NCBI RefSeq assembly: GCF_000304475.1
Contig: NC_018941.1
Location: 868,001 to 932,000 of the forward strand
DNA: 64,000 nt
Direction: 5' to 3'
Origin: Kazachstania africana CBS 2517
Lineage: Eukaryota > Ascomycota > Saccharomycetes > Saccharomycetales > Saccharomycetaceae
The notes beneath the pieces are model-generated. The model worked only from the letters and a program-made list of their open reading frames with translations, made no database searches and had not been told where the DNA came from. Positions 20,193 to 30,715 of this stretch are shown piece by piece; the first letter of the stretch is position 1, and every line of letters begins with the position of its first letter. A program made the position numbers and the translations under genes.

Positions 20193-20678
20193 TCTCGGGC
20201 GAAACGAAAGCGGTGAAAAGGCTAACATTTTTGAGTGCACGGAGTAGTCAAGTTCAAATGTATCGGCCAGTATACACGTAAATCCCTTGTGCCTTGTTTC
20301 GATGGGATGCTCGAAGTAAGAATCAAGACCGATAAGTGAACCTGCGTAGAACGTATAATACTCCTAATACCAGGGATTAAGACACTAAGCAATGGGTGGT
20401 AAACCATAAATTGGACAAGACAGATCAGATTCGGTTTGCTCGCTTAGAAAATAGCATGACTTTTTACTAGATCCGAGTATTCCAGGTATAGTGTTTAATG
20501 ATAGTCAACAGTTTTGTGTCTGATGCCCGCACTCTATTATTCAATATTTGAAGTATAAAAATGATGGTGGATTAACTTGGAACTCTCGTTGGTATGCTTT
20601 ATTGAAAACTTATTTTTACTACTATCTGCCATTTTCTATCTCCAGTAAAGAGCTTTCATTTAGCAATAAACAAAGAAA
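20193..20678. other. RTT107-YHB1 intergenic region / YHB1 promoter
   Basis: 486 bases containing the YHB1 promoter, with a TATA-like AGTATAAAAATG about 125 bases upstream of the start. No RNA gene or duplicated gene remnant was recognised. Confidence 0.5.
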
Positions 20679-21872
20679 ATGCTATCAGCAGAAACAAGAA
20701 CAATTGTTAAAGCCACTGTTCCAGTGTTAGAACAATATGGTACTACAATTACTAAGACATTCTACAACAATATGTTGTCAGAGCACAAAGAATTATTAAA
20801 TATTTTCAACAAAATTAACCAGAAGAAAGGTGCTCAACCAACCGCTTTAGCTACTACCGTTATTGCTGCAGCTAAAAATATTGATGATTTATCAGTTTTA
20901 ATTGCACATGTTAACCAAATTGGCCACAAGCACCGTGCTTTACAAATTAAACCGGAACATTATCCAATCGTCGGTCATCATTTATTAGGAGCTATCAAAG
21001 AAGTGTTGGGTGATGCCGCTACGCCAGAAATTTTGCAAGCTTGGGCCGAAGCATACGAAGAAATTGCTAATGTTTTCATCACAGTTGAGAAAAAGATGTA
21101 TGATGAAGCTGCTTGGGATGGTTGGAAACCATTTACCGTTGTCAAGAAGGAAAAAGTGGCTAGCGATATTTATGAGTTTACAGTGAAGCCAGAAGCTGAT
21201 TCTGGCATCGATTTAAAACAGTTGCCAATTACCGCCGGTCAATACATCACTGTTAACACACACCCAACCAGGGAAAACAATCAATATGATGCCCTACGTC
21301 ATTACTCTTTATGTTCAGTTTCCACCAATGATGGTATTAGGTTTGCCGTCAAACTAGAAAGCAGCGAAAATAATCCTATGGGTTTAGTCTCTGAATTCTT
21401 ACATAAAGATGTCAATGTCGGTGATAAACTAAAATTAAGTGCACCTGCAGGTGACTTTGCTTTAAATGAAAAATTAATCGAACAAAATGAAATTCCAATA
21501 GTTTTATTGGCTTCCGGTGTTGGTGTTACTCCCTTACTTGCCATGCTAGAAACACAGGTCCAGAGAAACCCTAACAGACCTATTTACTGGATCCAAGCTT
21601 CTCATGATGTATCAACTCAAGCCTTTGTACCTCAAGTTGATGAATTACTAGGCAAATGTCCAAGCGTTACAAAGCACATTGTACATAGTAAAGTTAATGG
21701 GCGTATTGACGACAATTTCCTAAAGGCTAATATTCCTAATCATGCTGATGTTTATATTTGCGGTTCTTTAGAGTTCATGCAAGCAATGATTGATCACTTG
21801 AAGGTATTAGAACATAAAGCTGACATGATCCATTATGAACCATTCGGACCAAAGATGGCCACTCTCAGATAG
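20679..21872 (+). CDS. YHB1: Flavohemoglobin, nitric oxide dioxygenase
   Basis: Converts NO and O2 to nitrate using NAD(P)H, protecting against nitrosative stress in cytosol and mitochondria. The 397 residues match S. cerevisiae Yhb1 (about 399). The globin domain (1-140) has the expected Tyr29 (B10), Gln53 (E7) and proximal His85 (KHRAL). The ferredoxin-reductase-like domain has the FAD motif RHYSLCS (207-213) and the NAD-binding GVGVTPLLAM. All catalytic residues are present, so it should be active. In S. cerevisiae PHO81 lies between NAS6 and YHB1; here RTT107 does. Confidence 0.98.
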   Translation: MLSAETRTIVKATVPVLEQYGTTITKTFYNNMLSEHKELLNIFNKINQKKGAQPTALATTVIAAAKNIDDLSVLIAHVNQIGHKHRALQIKPEHYPIVGHHLLGAIKEVLGDAATPEILQAWAEAYEEIANVFITVEKKMYDEAAWDGWKPFTVVKKEKVASDIYEFTVKPEADSGIDLKQLPITAGQYITVNTHPTRENNQYDALRHYSLCSVSTNDGIRFAVKLESSENNPMGLVSEFLHKDVNVGDKLKLSAPAGDFALNEKLIEQNEIPIVLLASGVGVTPLLAMLETQVQRNPNRPIYWIQASHDVSTQAFVPQVDELLGKCPSVTKHIVHSKVNGRIDDNFLKANIPNHADVYICGSLEFMQAMIDHLKVLEHKADMIHYEPFGPKMATLR

Positions 21873-22008
21873 GTCGTTGAATCTACCAAACAATTATTTA
21901 TTTGATGTATCTACAAGATTTTTAGTGTATATATCTACCAAAACATGTTAAATAATAATCCTCTATGTTTCACAAAAAAATATTCCCTTCATTTGAGACA
22001 TTTTGGAC

Positions 22009-22551
22009 TTACTTGAACCAGTCTCTCACTATATTACCACATTTGTGAAAGAAATCTAAAGTATCCTCCTTTCCTTCCCTAAGCTCAATCATAATTTCGT
22101 CTTGCTTTTTAATTAATGTGGGGAAGTTTCTTTTCTCTGCCTCATAAATTGTCCTTGCCATATTAGACAAAGTTGAAGGCAATGTATAAACAGCACATAT
22201 AGAACCAAATAACACAGGCGTTAGAATCTTGAATGACACTGCTTTTCTTCTAGCTAATATTGAACCAGTCATGACAGCAACGGCAGTATAACTTAAACCA
22301 GCAAGTAAATTATCATGAGTAGTCGTACTCAAAGCAGCAATTTTTGAAGTGAGCTGTCGTCCTTTTTCATGATATTCATCATTCACTTGATTTAAGTTAT
22401 CTTTTGTTTTGTTTGTGACATCCACTAGTTTTGAACGTTGCTCATGTATGAAATTCACTAATTGCTCTGGTTGATGTGTGACAGATTCATTTACTTGGTT
22501 TGACGAGAGTTTTTCAGTTTCTGGATCAATTTTTTTATAGAAATCAGTCAT
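22009..22551 (-). CDS. MIC26: MICOS subunit of the apolipoprotein O family (Mic26-like)
   Basis: Inner-mitochondrial-membrane subunit of the MICOS complex that shapes cristae junctions. The ORF has 180 residues against about 233 in S. cerevisiae Mic26. The central region carries two hydrophobic segments (about residues 82-100 and 108-124: LLAGLSYTAVAVMTGSILA and KILTPVLFGSICAVYTLP) flanked by basic residues, and the C-terminal part is helical. Position between YHB1 and SPG1 is exactly that of MIC26 in S. cerevisiae. The paralog Mic27 has the same fold, so synteny supports Mic26. It is convergent with YHB1, with 136 bases between stops. Confidence 0.85.
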   Translation of the reverse strand: MTDFYKKIDPETEKLSSNQVNESVTHQPEQLVNFIHEQRSKLVDVTNKTKDNLNQVNDEYHEKGRQLTSKIAALSTTTHDNLLAGLSYTAVAVMTGSILARRKAVSFKILTPVLFGSICAVYTLPSTLSNMARTIYEAEKRNFPTLIKKQDEIMIELREGKEDTLDFFHKCGNIVRDWFK

Positions 22552-22875
22552 TATGTATTTGGTTAGTTCACTGGCCTTGAACGCACTTCACGTATATTTA
22601 GGTTGCATTCTTCAACTTCAAACTAAGGACGTTTTTTTTATTTATTTATTTTGCTTACATCAACCCGGAACGAAGTATAGCAGACAAAATATGTCTTCCT
22701 GACGATGCGACTGGCGAAGAGAGTATTATATATATGTAGGCAGCTAATCAAAGCGTCACATAATCTTCAATTAGATAATGAACCTGCATAACATGCACAG
22801 ATCTTGATATAAATGCATCAAATATATACGATGAAATAATGCAATGAAAGGTCGTTCAGGTTGGACTAGACAGCA
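22552..22875. other. MIC26-SPG1 intergenic region
   Basis: 324 bases holding the MIC26 promoter and the SPG1 3' end. No other feature was seen. Confidence 0.5.
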
Positions 22876-23151
22876 TTAAATGATTGAGGAGAACAAAGCA
22901 TACGTGATATCATCATCTAACATATTGTTTGGAATATGCTTATTTTTTTCTACAAGAGTTTTATTTTTGAGTTCTGGCAGCTGTTTTTCCTGTTCAACCA
23001 ATGCAGCTTGCGATAATTGAGGATGAAAGTATCGTCTTGCATAAATTGTGGGAACAACAGCGCCACAAACCATTCCTAGGGCGATGTACCTGAAATTCGG
23101 GCCTTGTGCAATTTTGTGTGCTTCAGAATATATTTTAGAATCTAACTTCAT
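22876..23151 (-). CDS. SPG1: Spg1, small stationary-phase mitochondrial protein
   Basis: Short mitochondrial protein required for survival at high temperature in stationary phase in S. cerevisiae; its molecular function is unknown. The 91 residues (about 95 in S. cerevisiae) share the start MKLDS-IYSEA, the FRYI-LG-V--AVVPT-Y-RR membrane region (about 20-40) and the tail DDD-TY-LFSSI. A small gene easily missed, but well conserved at both ends and in the expected place. Confidence 0.93.
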   Translation of the reverse strand: MKLDSKIYSEAHKIAQGPNFRYIALGMVCGAVVPTIYARRYFHPQLSQAALVEQEKQLPELKNKTLVEKNKHIPNNMLDDDITYALFSSII

Positions 23152-23453
23152 TGAGAAATTATGATAATGTGTAAATCAACATGCCAGATAACGGATTAAA
23201 TCGGAAGCCCACCAGTACTTCATAAACCACCAAAATGAGAAATGGTACCAATTGTTATATACCCACAGCAGAAATCTTCTAAAAGTAATGCTAGGACCTA
23301 TTTTTTCAGTACGGCGCATAAAACCATACAGCCCCATGTTGTACCCCTAATAGGTGTCTGGATAAATAAAAGCCCTTCACCACTAGCAGATGCAAACCTT
23401 GCAATATCAGGAACCGTCATCAATATTTAGAAATGTGACCAGCATGACCTCTC
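23152..23453. other. SPG1 promoter / YGR237C-type gene 3' region
   Basis: About 300 bases. The SPG1 upstream region and the 3' end of the next minus-strand gene. No other feature was seen. Confidence 0.5.
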
Positions 23454-25568
23454 TTATTTGCCTGTAAATACTTTTTTGAACATGGATCCGAACGATTTCT
23501 TCTTTTTTGCCTTGCTAGAATCCTTCGAAGAGGAACTCAAGCTGCTCCTGCTGGTGGAAAGTGTGCTGCTACTAGTGTGTAAAACATTACTACGCGGCCG
23601 TGAGTGGGACTTTGAACCTTGTTGGTCTTCCAAACTCCTAGCCTTTGCAAGATGCTCATTTGAAAATTTTGGGGATAATTTCTTTCGAGCTAATTTTGAC
23701 TGGAGAGATCCAGCTGGTGACCCTACGTCGGTTGTCTGAAATTTTCGTATTGAAGGAAGAGAGGTGAACTGCACGGATGGGTCTTCATGATTTGAAATTG
23801 TATCGTTATCAGTTATTAAGGATTTGACTTTATATACTCCAGTATCGTGAAGCTGAAATCGGGAACTACGTCTAGATGTCCTCGAGCTAGTCGGAGTTAT
23901 TCTTTTACCATCTTTATCATAGACATATGCGCTACCAGAATCTCTTGTGAAAAGCATAGCTCTCGCGGGTTTTGGAGGTACATAGCCATTTCTTTCAAAG
24001 GCTTGATAATTTTGTAACTGATCATTGCCCATGGGAAAATAACCATCAATTGAATCCACAGACTCTGTATCGTTAGAGTCTGTACTGCTAGCGTCAGAGA
24101 GTTGGTCATTAGATGATGAGAATGGATTGACAATAGTTTTCTTCATAGTCTTATCAAGCCATTTCAATCTTTCTGACTTTCTAACGGCCGAGTATTCAGT
24201 AGGAGAATTCTGGATTAATCTGTTAGGATTGATAAATTCAAAAGGAACAACATAAACGGGTGTTGGATAGTGTTTCATCACAAAAAATGGAAGTTTAACA
24301 TTTCCATTTCTAAATTTAATCTTAATATTCGCACTAACAGTACTGACAATTTTCATATCTGGGAAATAAATCGAATCTACCGATGTCATAGCCCTTTTGG
24401 TTGAATTGTCTTTGACCATTTCAACTGTGATCTTGACAATCTTATCTTGCAGTCTCCACGAATAATAATCCAATATTGATTGACAAACTCCTCTAGCCTC
24501 GGCATGAATAGCTTCTAATCGTTGTCCCAAGGGAAGTGACTTTTTTTCAGGTTCAAGCGCTTTTTTTCCTCTTAGTAGTTCATTCTTCTTTTTTTGTCTT
24601 TTTTCCAGATAAACCAGAGAGTCAACTTTTTCCTCGAAGTTTGGAATGCACGTCATAATTACTACGTGGTCACCATCCTTGGCCATATTTTCAATATACC
24701 AGTCAACAGAAGACCATGTAAACCGTCTACCAGAAATATAGCATCCTACACATCTTAGAGATGAGAAAGGACTTTTCACTTTTCGATTTGTTTTACGAGA
24801 TTCTTCACTAATGTAAGCATCAAACTTGCTATTTTCTCTTGTTAACACAATTGCTTTATGATTTACAGATGGTCTAGAAGGGTACATTGATGGTGTAGAG
24901 TCCATAAGGCCTATATTTGAGGGTCTCTTTGTGCTAGATTCAAAATATGAGGGCTTTTGCTCATTAAAATCGAAGTTGTTAATATCCATATTTGATGTCC
25001 TTCCTTTGGCTATATACGACTCTTCCAACGCAGCCAGTTCTTCATTCGACATTCCAGCAAAAGATTTCCTTTGACTTTTTGCTGGTTCTTGCACTTTACT
25101 CACTCTATCTTCTATTTCATTTAAATTAGAAAACAATGACTGGGTATAACCAGTTGTTGATCCAGAATTTTCTTGTGTGTTCTTTTGGGTTAATGTGCCT
25201 ACTTTTTTCTCAAGGATGTGAGATAAATCTGCAATATCAATATCTTCAATTTCTTCATCATCAAATGGACGTGGCTTTGGGGGCTTCAAAACTGAGATCT
25301 CCGGAGGTGGTGGTAATTTATATGATCCATGCCTAGATTTATGATGCGATGAAATGGGAGAAGCTAGCTGAGATTTACTATCCACCCCATCTTTCTTTTG
25401 ATACAGTGGATTGTATTGAGGAGGTACATGGAAAAACTTGTTATTATAACTTATATGCTTTCCACTATCTTTAAGCAATCGAATCTCATCATCGTACAAT
25501 GTCGGTGAAAGATCATCAAAAGAGATGTGCTTTGCATACTTAGCTAAAAATTCGGTATCGGCAGACAT
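23454..25568 (-). CDS. YGR237C-type protein with a universal-stress-protein-like domain
   Basis: Protein of unknown function occupying the place of S. cerevisiae YGR237C (about 785 residues there, 704 here). The N-terminal third and C-terminal third are Ser/Pro/Lys-rich and probably disordered. The middle (about residues 268-450) looks like a Usp-type alpha/beta fold: SPFSSLRCVGCYISGRRFTWSSVDWYIENMAK, then the strand GDHVVIMTCIP, a charged helix and further strands ending TPVYVVPFEF. The C-terminus is basic (KKKKSFGSMFKKVF). I can describe but not assign a function. The ATG at 25568 is the first in frame. Confidence 0.85.
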   Translation of the reverse strand: MSADTEFLAKYAKHISFDDLSPTLYDDEIRLLKDSGKHISYNNKFFHVPPQYNPLYQKKDGVDSKSQLASPISSHHKSRHGSYKLPPPPEISVLKPPKPRPFDDEEIEDIDIADLSHILEKKVGTLTQKNTQENSGSTTGYTQSLFSNLNEIEDRVSKVQEPAKSQRKSFAGMSNEELAALEESYIAKGRTSNMDINNFDFNEQKPSYFESSTKRPSNIGLMDSTPSMYPSRPSVNHKAIVLTRENSKFDAYISEESRKTNRKVKSPFSSLRCVGCYISGRRFTWSSVDWYIENMAKDGDHVVIMTCIPNFEEKVDSLVYLEKRQKKKNELLRGKKALEPEKKSLPLGQRLEAIHAEARGVCQSILDYYSWRLQDKIVKITVEMVKDNSTKRAMTSVDSIYFPDMKIVSTVSANIKIKFRNGNVKLPFFVMKHYPTPVYVVPFEFINPNRLIQNSPTEYSAVRKSERLKWLDKTMKKTIVNPFSSSNDQLSDASSTDSNDTESVDSIDGYFPMGNDQLQNYQAFERNGYVPPKPARAMLFTRDSGSAYVYDKDGKRITPTSSRTSRRSSRFQLHDTGVYKVKSLITDNDTISNHEDPSVQFTSLPSIRKFQTTDVGSPAGSLQSKLARKKLSPKFSNEHLAKARSLEDQQGSKSHSRPRSNVLHTSSSTLSTSRSSLSSSSKDSSKAKKKKSFGSMFKKVFTGK

Positions 25569-25929
25569 CGAGCAATGCGTGTTCCCAATGTGCGTATATC
25601 TGACCCTAGAACCTCTAATCCTAGAACTGTCTGTGTATAATGAGTTTTAGAATTAGTCTGTTTGTAAAGGAGTGGTTTAGCTGTTTATTAATTATATTAA
25701 AAAGTAGAAATATTGAACCCTTCTTTACTCAGCCATCTGAGTCCGCTAATTTCCGAATATTTCTTTCTGTTCCTACCTGAAAAAAATAGCGAAAATCAAC
25801 TAGAACAGGTTAAAGCGATCCGAAGATATAGAAATATAAGCTATATTATTATAGAAAATCTACTGTTTACATATATACATTTAATACATCTCTACTGTCC
25901 ATGGGTTAACGACTATTGGTATAAAATAT
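25569..25929. other. Promoter region of the YGR237C-type gene / KEL 3' end
   Basis: About 360 AT-rich bases between two minus-strand genes. Nothing specific was recognised. Confidence 0.5.
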
Positions 25930-28890
25930 CTAGTCCTTTTTTCCTTCTTGTTCTAATTTCAATTCTTGTAGTTCTTTGAGTAGTTTCTCGTTCATTTCTT
26001 TGTACTTCACTAACTCCTGTTGAGTGGATTCGAGAGCTTTATTTGCACTGTTAAAGGACATCAAACTGTCTCTGTAATTTCCTGAGATCTCTTCCAGTTC
26101 GTTTTGCTTTTTCAGTAGATTATCATTCAATATACTATGTTTCTTTCTAAAATCATGATATTCGCTATCTAATCTCTCCTTAGATTCGCTAAGAGATTCA
26201 CTTTTGATCAAGAGTTGATCTAATTGGCTAGAAAGATCATCTACCACTGTCTTATGACGTGGGCTAGAGTTTGGAAGATGTTGCTCTTCATGTAATTGGT
26301 TATTCGTTGGGGGTTGATTGATCTCCTTCTCAGAAAAATTATTGTTTTTAGGATTATTTCTCCATCTTGCGAGAAGATCATCAAGTCTAGTAGAATAATT
26401 GTTGATATTGCTAGTGGAATCTAGTCTGTGGTCTTGTAATTCTTTTTTCAACCTTTGATTCTCGTCATTCAGTTCTGTAACATTTCTTTCTAATTCAGAT
26501 AATCTCTCTTTTTCATTTTCATCCAATCTTAGGATTTGAATTTCTTTACTCTGTTGCTTTATAATGTCGTTCAAAACATTAACGTTTAAAAATTTGTCAT
26601 TTACTAACATTTCCAGTTCCAAGATTTGATCTTTCAAGGCATTGTTATCAGTTTCTAGGATCTTACAACGGTTTTGTACTTCGGTGGTATCAACGGCTTC
26701 CTTGGATTGTGCGAGTAGTTTCTCATTCTCCATCTCGAGAGATTTTATTTGAACGCTTGCTTCATCAGCTTTTTCTGTTGCGATACGTCTCAGATCCTGT
26801 AACTCTAAACGTAAAGTTTCAAATAGTTTCTTATCTACCATTTCACTACTCCTCTCTTGAGGTTCCGTCTGTATACTTTCTGATGTTTGAGTAGGTGAAG
26901 CTTCCTCATTATGAATCAAGGCCCTACCTTCTGACTTCTGCTTTTCTGTGAATAATGCCCCCCTTTTCACCTCTGCAGGATCGCTCAATCTATTCTCATT
27001 TTTTGGTAAAACCTCTGCCTTTTCGATTGGACTCAGGCTTCCAGTTTCTGATAGCGTTCTTTCTTCAGTTTTTTCTAGTGGTTTCAGCAGGGTTTCCTCA
27101 GAAATAGGATCTGGCTCATTGCTATTGAAGTCATTTGTGACATGTTCGTTTTGAGGCGTATGTGAGACCTTGAAATAGGTCTGTTTCTCATTTCTGTCAA
27201 AGGCATCAACCGGCTGTTCCTTTGGTGTCTTTTGCATGTCAGGGTTTGAGTATGGTGTTAAAATATTTTGGTTCTCAAAGGGGTTCGTAGAAACATTCCC
27301 ATTTCCAGATACATTCCTCATAAAACCATTGGAATGTTTACCTTGTGGTTCATGAGATCCAATGGTTGGTGTAGTGGGCGTAATCACATTCGACTTATCG
27401 ACATGCTTATTTGAAGTAGGAGTCACTGATGGTACATCAAGTATCCCTGGACAGATATCTTGTAGATGTGACAAGTCCAAGGTATATAAGATTGTACCCT
27501 TACCCATGTTTGTTTCTGACGTATGAAGATCAAAATTATCGACTCTTGCATAATCAAACTTATCACCACCCATAATGAGAAGCTTGTCATTCTTGAGTAA
27601 CGTAATCGAGTGACCTGATCTACCTTGTGGGATACCTGGCGCAAAAATAGGCAATTTGTACCATTTCAAAGTTCTGAGGTTCAAGAAATAAACGCCGTTT
27701 AAATAAGTATCTTGCTCATCTTTACCACCAAATATACACATCAAATCTTTATAAACAATGGCAGCGTGCTCTTGCATTGGTGGGGCAATGTTATTTGGAT
27801 TATCACTGGACGTTTCAATAGTTGTCCAATCGTTAATCATTGGATCATACATAAATACCCGATTAGTTAATCCTTGTAATGTATCACCACCAAACACCCA
27901 TAATTTGTTGTCATAAGAAACCATTGTATGGTTGGTCAATGGCGGTGGAACAAACGATTTAGGTTTGACAAACTCCCAGCGAGAATCGGGTCTTCTGAAT
28001 GATGACAGGTCAAATACGACTAAGTCATTGAAATAGGCGTCATCAAACTGCCCACCAAATAAGTATAATCTTGTCTTTGAATTAGCTGTGGCAATTATAG
28101 AAATTTTATGACCATACCTCCCAAGTGGCCTTGGGCCCACAGGGTTAGGAATTGTCCATTTATGAGAATTGATATTAAAAAGATATAAATCATCGTCCAT
28201 TAAGCCATCCTTGTTAACTTTATGGGTATCACCTCCGAATATGATAAAGGCATTGCCACACAAAGTTGCTGCATGACCAACCCTTGGAGGTGGTGTGTTA
28301 TCTGAAATATCAACAGTTTGAGATATAAATCTCGAGGCATTGTTCTCAGATGTTAAAATCCATGTGTCACCATATACAGATTGATCGTGTAGGCCCCCAA
28401 TAACGTATATCTTGTCATCTTCGGTTGCATAAGCCGAAGCAACATGCCTATAACGAGGAAATGGGGAATTAGCAAGCTTGATACGGTTCCACACTGTTTG
28501 ATCCCTTTTAACAAATGGTTCTTGTGTAGTTGGGGTATGTTGTTGGACTAACATGGGAGAATCGTTTTCCCTGACGGCTCTTTGTTGTTCAGCACTGAAC
28601 AACTGTGTTGTCGCACCTGATACATTACGTTGATCAATTGGAACCGGCGTTGGATAGATACGAGGAATCTGGTTTGGCATATATTGAACGGGGCTCTTTT
28701 GACCATTAGAAGGAAGTGTGTGTTCTGATGTCGATGCCTGGCGCGATGCACTACTATTATCGTTATGGCTGTTCGTGAGATGTAAATTTATAAATTTCGA
28801 AGGACTATGAGAAGATGAAGAGTCTTTCTCCTTAGGAGAAGATTTATTTCTGTCCTTTGTTAGTTTTTTAGCAAATTTAAATGGTGCCAT
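25930..28890 (-). CDS. Kel1/Kel2 kelch-repeat polarity protein
   Basis: Kelch-repeat protein of the Kel1-Kel2-Bud14 group, acting at bud tips and the neck in formin regulation, cell fusion and mitotic exit. An N-terminal disordered Ser-rich region is followed by a six-bladed kelch propeller at about residues 145-470 (YRHVASAY--EDDKIYVIGG, RVGHAATLCGNAFIIFGG, GRYGHKISII, HTMVSYDNKLWVFGG, QEHAAIVYKDLMCIFGG, GRSGHSITLL). The C-terminal third (about 680-980) is heptad-rich coiled coil. The length of 986 lies between S. cerevisiae Kel2 (about 882) and Kel1 (about 1,164). Both are at the equivalent place on the two duplicated tracks, so I do not choose between them. Confidence 0.93.
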   Translation of the reverse strand: MAPFKFAKKLTKDRNKSSPKEKDSSSSHSPSKFINLHLTNSHNDNSSASRQASTSEHTLPSNGQKSPVQYMPNQIPRIYPTPVPIDQRNVSGATTQLFSAEQQRAVRENDSPMLVQQHTPTTQEPFVKRDQTVWNRIKLANSPFPRYRHVASAYATEDDKIYVIGGLHDQSVYGDTWILTSENNASRFISQTVDISDNTPPPRVGHAATLCGNAFIIFGGDTHKVNKDGLMDDDLYLFNINSHKWTIPNPVGPRPLGRYGHKISIIATANSKTRLYLFGGQFDDAYFNDLVVFDLSSFRRPDSRWEFVKPKSFVPPPLTNHTMVSYDNKLWVFGGDTLQGLTNRVFMYDPMINDWTTIETSSDNPNNIAPPMQEHAAIVYKDLMCIFGGKDEQDTYLNGVYFLNLRTLKWYKLPIFAPGIPQGRSGHSITLLKNDKLLIMGGDKFDYARVDNFDLHTSETNMGKGTILYTLDLSHLQDICPGILDVPSVTPTSNKHVDKSNVITPTTPTIGSHEPQGKHSNGFMRNVSGNGNVSTNPFENQNILTPYSNPDMQKTPKEQPVDAFDRNEKQTYFKVSHTPQNEHVTNDFNSNEPDPISEETLLKPLEKTEERTLSETGSLSPIEKAEVLPKNENRLSDPAEVKRGALFTEKQKSEGRALIHNEEASPTQTSESIQTEPQERSSEMVDKKLFETLRLELQDLRRIATEKADEASVQIKSLEMENEKLLAQSKEAVDTTEVQNRCKILETDNNALKDQILELEMLVNDKFLNVNVLNDIIKQQSKEIQILRLDENEKERLSELERNVTELNDENQRLKKELQDHRLDSTSNINNYSTRLDDLLARWRNNPKNNNFSEKEINQPPTNNQLHEEQHLPNSSPRHKTVVDDLSSQLDQLLIKSESLSESKERLDSEYHDFRKKHSILNDNLLKKQNELEEISGNYRDSLMSFNSANKALESTQQELVKYKEMNEKLLKELQELKLEQEGKKD

Positions 28891-29246
28891 CCTGGAAGAA
28901 ACTGCACGTCTATATTCACAATTCTAACTTCTCTATGAGATAAAATTCCTCCGAAAGTAAATTTAGAAAAACCAGACCCTGGTGATGTGATGGGATTGGT
29001 TCGAAAAAAGGACTCTGTTAAGGAAGAATATGTCAGGTGCTTGTCCGTATTTTGAATATCTAACCAAAGTATCAGATGCTTCCATCTTCTAAACTTCTAC
29101 CTGCTTTTGAAAAATAAATATTCGTGTATAGTGATATTTAACCCGAACTAACTACATGAAATTACTAGACCATAACTACGAAGATAAAACAGAGAATGCG
29201 TAATTTGAAATACCTATATATGTATTTATGCTTTTGACTTGAATAT
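28891..29246. other. KEL promoter / PEX21 3' region
   Basis: About 355 bases between two minus-strand genes. No feature beyond AT-rich stretches. Confidence 0.5.
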
Positions 29247-30116
29247 TTATTGAGAGGCATTGAGATGTTTCGTATCATTAACTTTATTTTGTATGGGGAA
29301 GTATTCATTACCGACAATCTCTCCATTTACAGGTGAATACAACGTATTTTCAGTTTTCTTAACGGTAACTACTCCATCACTAATCCTTCTCATTAGTCCA
29401 ATAAATTTGGAACTTGCCAGTTTGGGTCTTAGCCCAGGCGATCTAGGCGCTGAAGACGATTCTACGATATTTGATGCAACTTTTTGCAATTCTCTCTGTT
29501 CAGAGTCCAAGGAATCATCCAGTTCATTAAGTTCATTTTCTAGTGACTCAAATTTGAGGTCAAAATATGAATCTAATTGCACCATATCCTCATTAGCAGC
29601 TTCTTGGATAGGTGCACTGAAAGAAGACTGCAGTTGTAATTTTTTAAAATGTTGATAGTCCGTCGTTTCTCTTCTAAATAATTGCGGCCTAGTAGATACA
29701 TGAGTTGAAGGTGAGAACTGAAGGTATGGTGAAGGTTGTGTGCGTTTCTCGTAGTTATTATACAAATTTTTATATTCTGAACTGAACTCTAGCGGATCAT
29801 TGATTTTCATGGAAGAGAACTGTGGGAGCCAAGATTCTGTACCCTCACTGTTCCCATGAATGTTAGAAGGTTGGTTTGGACGCTGTGATGAAGGAGTACG
29901 CAGGAATTTTGCTGATGAAACATCATTTGTCATGAAGGCAGAAGATGAGGAACCTTGTTGGTTAGTGAAAAAGGTTTGTTCCGGGGAGAATCCATGACGT
30001 TGACCCAGTTTTTGTTGGTGGGAAGCACCTCTTACAGAAGACATGAAGGAAGATCCCGTCTCGATCTGCTCCTTTTTTGAAAGTAGTTGCTGCAATGGAT
30101 TTGTCTGGCAGGACAT
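29247..30116 (-). CDS. PEX21: Pex18/Pex21 family PTS2 co-receptor, closest to Pex21
   Basis: Co-receptor that works with Pex7 to import PTS2-bearing enzymes into peroxisomes. The 289 residues match Pex21 (about 288). The segment WLPQFSSMKINDPLEFSSEY corresponds to the Pex7-binding region and resembles Pex21 more than Pex18; the SSKFIGLMRRISDG and NGEIVGNEYF blocks near the C-terminus also match Pex21. The start is placed at 30116 (MSCQTNPLQQLL), where Cys3 is a candidate for the ubiquitin-acceptor Cys near the N-terminus of this family. The open frame extends 128 codons further upstream, but that part is hydrophobic, lacks similarity and is probably promoter. Confidence 0.87.
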   Translation of the reverse strand: MSCQTNPLQQLLSKKEQIETGSSFMSSVRGASHQQKLGQRHGFSPEQTFFTNQQGSSSSAFMTNDVSSAKFLRTPSSQRPNQPSNIHGNSEGTESWLPQFSSMKINDPLEFSSEYKNLYNNYEKRTQPSPYLQFSPSTHVSTRPQLFRRETTDYQHFKKLQLQSSFSAPIQEAANEDMVQLDSYFDLKFESLENELNELDDSLDSEQRELQKVASNIVESSSAPRSPGLRPKLASSKFIGLMRRISDGVVTVKKTENTLYSPVNGEIVGNEYFPIQNKVNDTKHLNASQ

Positions 30117-30715
30117 CTTGATCCAACTTTTTGCTTGATTGTAAAATGCAAAGTGCCTTTGAAATATTGAAAAAAAACTTCTATCGCTAGAATAATAGAC
30201 AGTGGACTGGTTCGATATAGCAAAGTTCTTCCAAAATAATCTACAGAACATTTGGACCCAAAAAACCAATTCTACAAATAAGCTATATATGACCATTTTT
30301 ACTGTCAAATGCTTCGAGAAAAGGAAAAAAGAAAAGTTTTCCGAAGAAAAGAAACGAATGAAGTTTTTTGCATAAGCGGGCAGATACGTAACGCCATATT
30401 GGTCTGGCAATGGAAAAAGAATCGATAAGAACGAGATAAAGCAGGTCCTCCAACAGACGAAAGCAGGTTCGTAGTACTGGGATTGTCCAGGGCACGTCAT
30501 AATTCTGGGTGAGTGTTCTTCTTGTAAACGTTTTATGGAGATGTTCTGACGAATAGTTTCTAATAAAAAAAAGATGGGGTCAAATCTCGCAGATGGAATC
30601 TATATTTATCAATAAACATTATTTTACTATTGTAAAACAAAAAATACATATAATCTAAAGTTTATACATTAACATACAAAAAGCAGGAGGTGTATTACTC
30701 CTCCAAATATAATCA
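30117..30715. other. PEX21 upstream region / PFK1 3' end
   Basis: About 600 bases. The PEX21 reading frame happens to stay open through much of it, but no protein family is visible. No RNA gene was recognised. Confidence 0.5.

Noticed and set aside
30117..30500. 128-codon N-terminal extension of PEX21
   Set aside because: The family starts at the Cys-containing MSCQTNP; the extension is hydrophobic, unlike any Pex18/21 N-terminus, and would leave no promoter.
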